Shown here: positions 35,045 to 40,303 of the stretch, piece by piece
Layout of the letters: each line of letters begins with the position of its first letter
Numbering within the stretch: position 1 is the stretch's first letter
NCBI RefSeq assembly: GCF_018860585.1
Contig: NZ_JAHKPR010000037.1
Span: forward strand, 103,642 to 143,944
From: Colwellia sp. E2M01
GTDB taxonomy: Bacteria; Pseudomonadota; Gammaproteobacteria; Enterobacterales; Alteromonadaceae
Reading direction: 5' to 3'
Length of the DNA stretch: 40,303 nt
Made by a program: the position numbers and the translations under genes
The notes under the pieces: model-generated
What the model saw: only the letters and a program-made list of their open reading frames with translations
Databases searched by the model: none
Told to the model about the DNA's origin: nothing

Positions 35045-35068
35045 AAAAGTCACTTTGGTGGCTTTTTT
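35045..35068 (+). terminator. terminator after the DUF3016-like gene
   Basis: AAAAGTCAC (35045-35053), loop TTTG, then GTGGCTTTTTT. The stem pairs with one G-T wobble and ends in six T. Confidence 0.75.
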
Positions 35069-35116
35069 ATTATTATCACTTCTATTTCCTTTTTAATATT
35101 TAACCTTTTTTGGTTT

Positions 35117-35333
35117 GAGCTTAGGGTTATCTTTTTAAGTTATTGAAATTATTGGTTATAGTATGTTTTTTTATTCTCTGGGGTGATAGTTTATTTACTT
35201 ACGTTTACAAAATAACTAAGGCAAATTTCGCGTCAATACTTGGCCTATTGCAAGTAGATTTAACGATGAAGTTAGAGAAAGTAACTAACTACTAGAGAAA
35301 GATTTATTAAACCGATATTAGGTTATTTAAGTT
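35117..35333 (+). repeat. second copy of the duplicated leader (upstream of mscS)
   Basis: Aligns with 33217-33424 over about 200 bp with scattered substitutions and small indels. The best-kept blocks are TTTTTAAGTTATTGAAATTA, GGCAAATTTCGCGTCAATA, TTTAACGATG and CTAGAGAAAGATTTATTAAA. Confidence 0.65.
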
Positions 35334-35372
35334 AGTATAAAGAATACGTTAATTTTGCTAAGGAAAAGCGTA

Positions 35373-37040
35373 ATGAAATCTACTCCACTGTTAATCAGCT
35401 TAACTCACACTATTATTATAGCTATTTTGTTTTTAACCTCTCTTTTCTACCCCAGTGTTTATGCTACGAATAGCAAACCTACTGGAGATGGCTCAGGTGT
35501 CTCTATTAAAGAAATGATTGAAACTAAAGATACGGCTGTAAAGTCGGCTGAAGTTGATAGCTCTTTAGATGAAATTAATACCATAGAAGATGAGTATGAA
35601 CGAGGACAACCACGTAGTGCAGTTACTGGGTATTTGCGTGCTGCTCGTACAGGAGATTGGACCTTAGCTACGCATTATTTAGACTACCGAAATATTTCTG
35701 ATACTACTTTAAGTGTAGGTAAAGAAGAGTTGGCAAGACAGTTAGCAGTCGTTTTAAACCGTACAGTGTGGATTGATTTAACAGGACTCAGTACACAGCC
35801 AGAAGGTAGGGCCAATGATAACCTTCCTTCATATCGTGAAGCTATTGGACAAGTGGAATATGAAGAGCGCACTATTGATATTTTATTGCAGAGAGTGCCT
35901 CGTTCAACAGACAGAGTAAAAATATGGAAAATATCTAACGCGACCGTTGAAAAAGTCCCTGATTTATTTAAGCGTTATTCATATACACCTTTAGGTGAGT
36001 ATTTAGCGAAGGAATTACCCGCGGTAGACTTCTATGGCATTATGCTTTGGCAATGGCTGTACTTTAGTTTAATGATGCTTGTCTATTTCATTGTCGCCAA
36101 AATACTTACATGGGGTTTTTCAATAGGCTTAAATCACCTTCATAAAAATATCTCAGTTGATGTTCTAAAATTCATTAAAGGACCTGTTGCTTTAGTATTG
36201 GCGGTGATCTTAGCACGTAATTTTAGTGCTGAAGCCAATGTCACTGTTGCGCTAAGAGCTGTTACCGAAGGTAGTACGTTACTTATTATTGCTTGTTGTT
36301 GGTTGCTTTTTAGTTTTATTGATTTAATGAAAATTATATTAGCTAAGAAGTTTATTGCACAAGATAAACCACTCGCCGTTTACTTGCTTAGGCCTGCAGG
36401 TACAGTCATTAAAATCGTAATTTTCATTTTAGCCGGATTATATTGGTTAGAGAATCTAGGTTTTGATGCCTCGACGCTATTAGCTGGCTTAGGTATAGGT
36501 GGTTTAGCACTGGCTTTAGCAGCACAGAAAACAGTGGAAAACCTTATTGGTGCTATAACGTTATACACCTCAGCACCTATTAGAATAGGTGATTTTTGTC
36601 GTTTTGGTGACAGCTTAGGTGTAGTAGAAGAAATAGGTTTACGTGCGACACGTATTAGGACAATAGACAGAACAGTTATATATATTGCCAACTCTAAATT
36701 TATAGATATGAATATTGAAAATTATTCTGAACGAGAAAAATTATCATTCAAGCCTAAAATTTTATTGGCGCCTAATACCCCAAAAGAAAATGTAGACTCA
36801 TTACTTCATGCGATAAAAGAGCTATTAACTAATACTGAAATTATTGATGAGGCACCGCGTAGAACGCACTTCAAAGATTATACTATTTACGGTTTAGAGT
36901 TAGATATTATGGCTTATGTCAACACCACTAATTTTGATTTGTACTTAGATACCATTAACCAAATTAATTTAGATATATTGGCTTTGTTAGCTGAGCATAA
37001 CTGTAAATTACAAGTGATGTCTGATCGGCTTATAAAGTAA
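35373..37040 (+). CDS. MscS-family mechanosensitive ion channel
   Basis: A 555-residue protein starting at the ATG at 35373, which has AAGGA at good spacing; an upstream TTG frame extension is not needed. It has an N-terminal signal or membrane segment (ISLTHTIIIAILFLTSLFYPSVYA) and a periplasmic domain of about 200 residues with acidic helices and a 'TGYLRAARTGDWTLATHYLDYRN' repeat-like stretch. Several membrane helices follow. The MscS pore helix is ASTLLAGLGIGGLALALAAQKTVENLIGAITLYTSAPIRIGD, with the glycine/alanine packing of TM3. The beta-domain includes IGLRATRIRTIDRTVIYIANSKFIDMNIENYSE. It releases solutes on hypo-osmotic shock. Larger than E. coli MscS (286 residues), it resembles the periplasmic-domain-bearing members. 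Confidence 0.92.
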   Translation: MKSTPLLISLTHTIIIAILFLTSLFYPSVYATNSKPTGDGSGVSIKEMIETKDTAVKSAEVDSSLDEINTIEDEYERGQPRSAVTGYLRAARTGDWTLATHYLDYRNISDTTLSVGKEELARQLAVVLNRTVWIDLTGLSTQPEGRANDNLPSYREAIGQVEYEERTIDILLQRVPRSTDRVKIWKISNATVEKVPDLFKRYSYTPLGEYLAKELPAVDFYGIMLWQWLYFSLMMLVYFIVAKILTWGFSIGLNHLHKNISVDVLKFIKGPVALVLAVILARNFSAEANVTVALRAVTEGSTLLIIACCWLLFSFIDLMKIILAKKFIAQDKPLAVYLLRPAGTVIKIVIFILAGLYWLENLGFDASTLLAGLGIGGLALALAAQKTVENLIGAITLYTSAPIRIGDFCRFGDSLGVVEEIGLRATRIRTIDRTVIYIANSKFIDMNIENYSEREKLSFKPKILLAPNTPKENVDSLLHAIKELLTNTEIIDEAPRRTHFKDYTIYGLELDIMAYVNTTNFDLYLDTINQINLDILALLAEHNCKLQVMSDRLIK

Positions 37041-37145
37041 TTTTCACAGAATTATTTCTTAATTCATGTGTTTAAGCTTTTATGTTATTTAGCAAGTTAG
37101 CTTAAACTAAGGTTGCACGTAAATGACTTAACTTATTATGGATTA

Positions 37146-37175
37146 AAATCAGCTAACTAGAATACTAGCTGATTT
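37146..37175 (-). terminator. stem-loop between mscS and the convergent small gene
   Basis: AAATCAGCTA (37146-37155) pairs with TAGCTGATTT (37166-37175). Read on the minus strand the stem is followed by TTTTAATC. It suits termination of the gene at 37210, less clearly of mscS. Confidence 0.45.
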
Positions 37176-37209
37176 GTAGCCAGTTAAGTCGAATGATTTA
37201 ATCGCTTGT

Positions 37210-37515
37210 TTAATTTGCGTAACTTTTTTCAAAGTTAGCGAGTACGGTGTATAGCTGCTCTATTTTTTTTACTAAATTAATTAATGTTTCTTGGTCTTTA
37301 TTTGCTTGCCATTGCAGAAGATCATCAGCGACTTCTTCTACATAAGGTTGAAATGTATCAGCCGAGCTAACAAAGACTGAATCTTTGGTAAAAATAGCTT
37401 TAAAGCCTGCTTTTTTTTGTTCTCGTAAATCCGCTAAAGTAGCATCGGCGGTTAATGATTTCTTTAGAATTACAGAAATGTTTTCAATAAGTTGTTGTTC
37501 GATAGCTTTAGTCAT
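37210..37515 (-). CDS. hypothetical protein (101 aa)
   Basis: A 101-residue soluble protein I do not recognise. It is mostly helical and acidic (MTKAIEQQLIENISVILKKSLTADATLADLREQKKAGFKAIFTKDSVFVSS, then a long C-terminal helix). It has no signal peptide or cysteines. It lies 101 bp downstream of epmB on the same strand and may be cotranscribed, although a separate promoter in the gap is possible. Confidence 0.65.
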   Translation of the reverse strand: MTKAIEQQLIENISVILKKSLTADATLADLREQKKAGFKAIFTKDSVFVSSADTFQPYVEEVADDLLQWQANKDQETLINLVKKIEQLYTVLANFEKSYAN

Positions 37516-37616
37516 AAATTTTTTTAATGCCGTTTTGTCGTTATTTAGTTGATAATTACTACTGTTGAGCGTAGCTAGTTAAGCGTTTCTAGTAAAGCAG
37601 TAGCTTAGGCGCATAA

Positions 37617-38657
37617 TTATGCCAGATTGATTGGTGTTTTGTTAGCTTGTCCGGAAATTTCTCGCACTAACCTTGGCATTAAAAAGCCAGGTAAGTTAGC
37701 GAGCATTTCATTAACAATCGCCACTGCATCAACCTCAGCTACATCAAAGTGTGCTGCGCCCTGTACCGCATCAAAAAGATGTAAATAATAGGGTTGAATG
37801 CCTGTATCAAATAACACTTCACTTAACTGTGTTAATACCTTGGCGTTATCATTTACACCACGTAATAACACACTTTGATTAAATAAAGGGATCCTCGCGG
37901 TGCGCAATGGCTCAAGTGCTGTAGTTAACTCAGTGTTAATTTCATTGGGGTGATTAATATGTAATACCATCACTGCTTTTAAGCGTGTCTCTTTTAATAA
38001 ATTAACGAATCTTTTGGTTACTCTATTAGGCATAACTACCGGTAAACGGCTATGGATACGTAAACGAGACACGTGCGGTATTTTCTCTACTTGGCTAATT
38101 AACCAAGCCAAATGATCGTCATTCGCCATTAGCGGATCGCCGCCACTAAAAATAACCTCATTAACCTCTTGGTGTGCAGCAATATAATCAAGAGCACCTT
38201 GCCAACGCTGTTTATTTGGGCTGTTATCTTGATATGGAAAGTGTCGACGAAAGCAATAACGGCAATTTATCGCACAACCTGCTTTTACTATCATCAATAC
38301 TCGATTTTTGTATTTATGCAGTAAACCTTCTGCTACCGTATCGTGTTCGTCTAATGGATCGGCTGAGTAACCGTCAGTGTGCAAAAATTCCTCTGATAAT
38401 GGCATCACTTGTTTAAGTAAAGGATCGTCAAAATCACCTTTTTGCATACGACTAATAAATGAAAGTGGTACACGCACAGGAAATAGCTTTCGTGCTTTAA
38501 AATGCTGTAAATACTCAGTAGGTGAAATATTGAGCATTTTCAATAGCAGGGCGGGGTCGGTAACTACCTCTCGTAATGATTTTTGCCATAATTTTTCATC
38601 ACAAAGATGCACATCATGTTCAAATTGGGGTATTATCTGCGGTAAATCTAGTTTCAA
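37617..38657 (-). CDS. epmB: EF-P beta-lysylation protein EpmB (lysine 2,3-aminomutase family)
   Basis: A 346-residue radical SAM enzyme. The 4Fe-4S motif CAINCRYCFRRHFPY (C-x3-C-x2-C) is near residues 123-137. SGGDPLMANDDHL, RLRIHSRLPVVMP and HINHPNEI follow, as in KamA-type aminomutases. EpmB converts lysine to (R)-beta-lysine, which EpmA attaches to Lys34 of elongation factor P. It is divergent from efp with a 99-bp shared upstream region, which supports the assignment over a catabolic lysine aminomutase. epmA is not in this window. Confidence 0.95.
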   Translation of the reverse strand: MKLDLPQIIPQFEHDVHLCDEKLWQKSLREVVTDPALLLKMLNISPTEYLQHFKARKLFPVRVPLSFISRMQKGDFDDPLLKQVMPLSEEFLHTDGYSADPLDEHDTVAEGLLHKYKNRVLMIVKAGCAINCRYCFRRHFPYQDNSPNKQRWQGALDYIAAHQEVNEVIFSGGDPLMANDDHLAWLISQVEKIPHVSRLRIHSRLPVVMPNRVTKRFVNLLKETRLKAVMVLHINHPNEINTELTTALEPLRTARIPLFNQSVLLRGVNDNAKVLTQLSEVLFDTGIQPYYLHLFDAVQGAAHFDVAEVDAVAIVNEMLANLPGFLMPRLVREISGQANKTPINLA

Positions 38658-38756
38658 TTGAATATCTCTTTCTTGCGGCTGTAAACATTATAACGTTTAT
38701 AGGGTAGGGAAGATCAAATAAATCAGTAAAGTAATTAATAAAAGAGCACTCTTAAA

Positions 38757-39332
38757 ATGGCTAATTTCAGTACCAACCAGTTCAAAGCTGGACTTAAAAT
38801 CATGCTTGATGGCGAACCTTGTAATATTCTTGAAAATGAATTAGTTAAGCCTGGTAAAGGACAAGCCTTTAACCGCGTTAAAATTCGTAAGTTAGTATCT
38901 GGTAAAGTTTTAGAAAAAACATTTAAATCTGGTGAAAGTGTAGAAGGCGCAGACGTATTAGACGTCGAGTTAGCTTATCTTTACTCAGATGGTGAGTTTT
39001 GGCATTTCATGAATAACGAAACATTTGAGCAAATTGCTGCTGACGATAAAGCAGTAGCAGATACTATTCATTGGTTGGTTGAAGGTGATATTAGTACTAT
39101 TACCCTATGGAATGGCACGCCTATTTCAGTAACACCACCAAACTTTGTTGAAATTGATATTACTGAAACAGATCCTGGTTTAAAAGGTGATACAGCAGGT
39201 ACTGGCGGCAAGCCAGCAACTTTAGCTACAGGGGCTGTTATTCGCGTACCTTTATTTGTACAAATTGGTGAAAAAGTACGTATTGATACACGTTCTGGTG
39301 AATATGTATCTCGTGCAACTAAAGCGCTTTAG
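38757..39332 (+). CDS. efp: elongation factor P
   Basis: A 191-residue EF-P, the tRNA-shaped factor that relieves ribosome stalling at polyproline stretches. Domain I carries [16 protein letters not shown] with the modification site Lys34. This is the form modified by beta-lysylation, in agreement with epmB next door. The later domains include [19 protein letters not shown] and the C-terminal signature [30 protein letters not shown]. Full length and intact. A ribosome-binding site is weak (GAGCACTC before the ATG). Confidence 0.98.
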   Translation: MANFSTNQFKAGLKIMLDGEPCNILENELVKPGKGQAFNRVKIRKLVSGKVLEKTFKSGESVEGADVLDVELAYLYSDGEFWHFMNNETFEQIAADDKAVADTIHWLVEGDISTITLWNGTPISVTPPNFVEIDITETDPGLKGDTAGTGGKPATLATGAVIRVPLFVQIGEKVRIDTRSGEYVSRATKAL

Positions 39333-39375
39333 CTGAAAATAAGTTTAAGAAAAGTTATTTATAAATAAAGGAATA

Positions 39376-40056
39376 ATGATGATTTTTAAAAACATGTCAA
39401 AAATGATGGTTATTGGCAGTGTTGTTGGTTTGTTGGCAAGTACTGTAAGTACCGACGCTAATGCTAACTATTCACATCGTAGTGGAAAGTGGGAATCTAC
39501 TTTTAAAATCAACTATGAAGACAGTGCTAGTATTGCTACAGATAAAGGTGAAACAACTAATTTAAATGGTGATTGGGGTTGGGGTTTCTCTTTAGGTTAT
39601 AACTTAAACGAACATATCTTACTTAATTACGATTTTTCGGCGTCAACGCCGAGGTATAACACTACCTTAGTTTCTGATACGGGTACTTCGCTTCCAGTTA
39701 CGCATTTATTAGATAAATACGATAGCCAATTTAACATCGTTTATAATGTATCAACCTCTAATTTGACCCCTTATGTACAAGCGGGCGCTGGTTGGGCTTA
39801 CCTCGATAGCAATATTCCTGATGCACCACCGCAAAATGTTTGTTGGTATGATCCGTGGTGGGGGTATATTTGTGACGGTTACCAGTCAACTTATGACGAT
39901 ACTGCTTTTTCTTATAATGTTGCGGTCGGTATTCGTTATGAATTACCTAATTACATGTTTTTTAGAGCAAGCTATAAGCAGTCATGGATTGACTTAAAAC
40001 ATTCAGACACTGCTAGCTTAGGTGTTTACCAATTAGAGATCGGTTCAATATTTTAA
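39376..40056 (+). CDS. outer-membrane beta-barrel protein (OmpW/OmpA-like barrel)
   Basis: A 226-residue protein preceded by AAGGA; the first or second of two adjacent ATGs could be the start. The signal peptide ends near VSTDANA. The mature part shows barrel strands: WESTFKINYEDSASI, WGWGFSLGYNLNEHILLNYDFSAS, HLLDKYDSQFNIVYNV, LTPYVQAGAGWAYLDSNI, AFSYNVAVGIRYELPNYMFFRASYKQSWIDL, ending VYQLEIGSIF. One loop (CWYDPWWGYICDGY) holds two cysteines and four tryptophans or tyrosines and may be a disulfide-closed surface loop. Function unknown. It is 43 bp after efp but followed by its own strong terminator. Confidence 0.82.
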   Translation: MMIFKNMSKMMVIGSVVGLLASTVSTDANANYSHRSGKWESTFKINYEDSASIATDKGETTNLNGDWGWGFSLGYNLNEHILLNYDFSASTPRYNTTLVSDTGTSLPVTHLLDKYDSQFNIVYNVSTSNLTPYVQAGAGWAYLDSNIPDAPPQNVCWYDPWWGYICDGYQSTYDDTAFSYNVAVGIRYELPNYMFFRASYKQSWIDLKHSDTASLGVYQLEIGSIF

Positions 40057-40151
40057 TTTCTATTTTAGAGTATAGCTCTAAGCTGTAAAAACTGTAGATC
40101 GTTAAATTATTTTAAAGATACTCATCACGGTTAACCGTATTATTCGTTTTT

Positions 40152-40195
40152 AAATACCCCTGTAAATAAAGTATTATTTACAGGGGTATTTTTTT
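40152..40195 (+). terminator. strong terminator after the outer-membrane protein gene
   Basis: AAATACCCCTGTAAATAA (40152-40169) pairs perfectly over 18 bp with its complement at 40174-40191, with a 4-nt loop, followed by TTTT. Confidence 0.85.
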
Positions 40196-40271
40196 GTACT
40201 CACTGTAGTGAGTTAGTCGCTATACCCATCGTTGAAATATCGCCAAAACTGACTACCCTATGAGGGTTCGT

Positions 40272-40295
40272 CTTATACCAAGTCCGTTAAATTAC
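40272..40295 (+). repeat. dispersed repeat (TACCAAGTCCG type)
   Basis: CTTATACCAAGTCCGTTAAA followed by TTAC matches the minus strand of 29217-29240 with one difference. It lies at the window end, beyond a small hairpin ACTCACTGTAGTGAGT (40198-40213). Confidence 0.55.
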
Positions 40296-40303
40296 TGATC
40301 ACC

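Overview
The window is AT-rich gammaproteobacterial chromosome. Gene content and order (aroQ-accB-accC, cutA-dsbD, fxsA next to groES-groEL, divergent epmB/efp, many outer-membrane beta-barrels, marine-type sulfatases) suggest a marine Alteromonadales bacterium, most likely Colwelliaceae (Colwellia or Thalassotalea type). The family assignment is inference from recognised protein types, not from a search.

Layout. 1-3184 (minus strand): a doubtful small ORF, a 55-codon cysteine-rich small gene, then accC, accB and aroQ. 3482-7702 (plus): a three-gene set of a small phosphate-binding-like periplasmic protein, a porin-like barrel and a membrane GGDEF-EAL protein. 7832-9972 (minus): dsbD and cutA. 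10210-13052 (plus): fxsA, then groES-groEL behind a sigma32-like promoter.

13053-20288 is the accessory core. After the groEL terminators comes a run of about ten RNA-like hairpins (13160-13536). It is followed by a complete group II intron (13550-16310) that encodes a reverse transcriptase/HNH protein and a second, unrecognised cargo ORF. Next are three copies of a hairpin-plus-terminator unit, two of them an exact 192-bp period apart. A ParD/ParE toxin-antitoxin pair and a fourth, diverged unit follow. The outer stem of the fourth unit differs from the first by paired compensatory changes, so the structure is conserved. The 3' end of the intron abuts the first unit at the same point where the fourth unit begins. 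The block ends in decayed genes: a frameshifted sugar isomerase-like gene and a 5'-truncated TonB-dependent receptor.

20453-25047: a membrane-bound AraC-type regulator diverges from two secreted formylglycine-type sulfatases. With the decayed neighbours this looks like an eroding sulfated-polysaccharide utilisation locus.

26008-29158 (minus): a zinc-starvation operon (COG0523 GTPase, HisI paralogue, dihydroorotase paralogue) behind a perfect 20-bp Zur-type palindrome. 29319-33039 (minus): an OmpA-like protein, an unrecognised protein and an unusual membrane-anchored PstS-like/OmpA fusion. 33520-37040 (plus): a lipoprotein, a DUF3016-like protein and an MscS channel, whose upstream regions share duplicated leader sequence. 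37210-40056: a small hypothetical, epmB, divergent efp (with the Lys34 that EpmB helps modify) and an outer-membrane protein. Several dispersed palindromes and MITE-like elements lie between genes. I saw no tRNA, rRNA or CRISPR.
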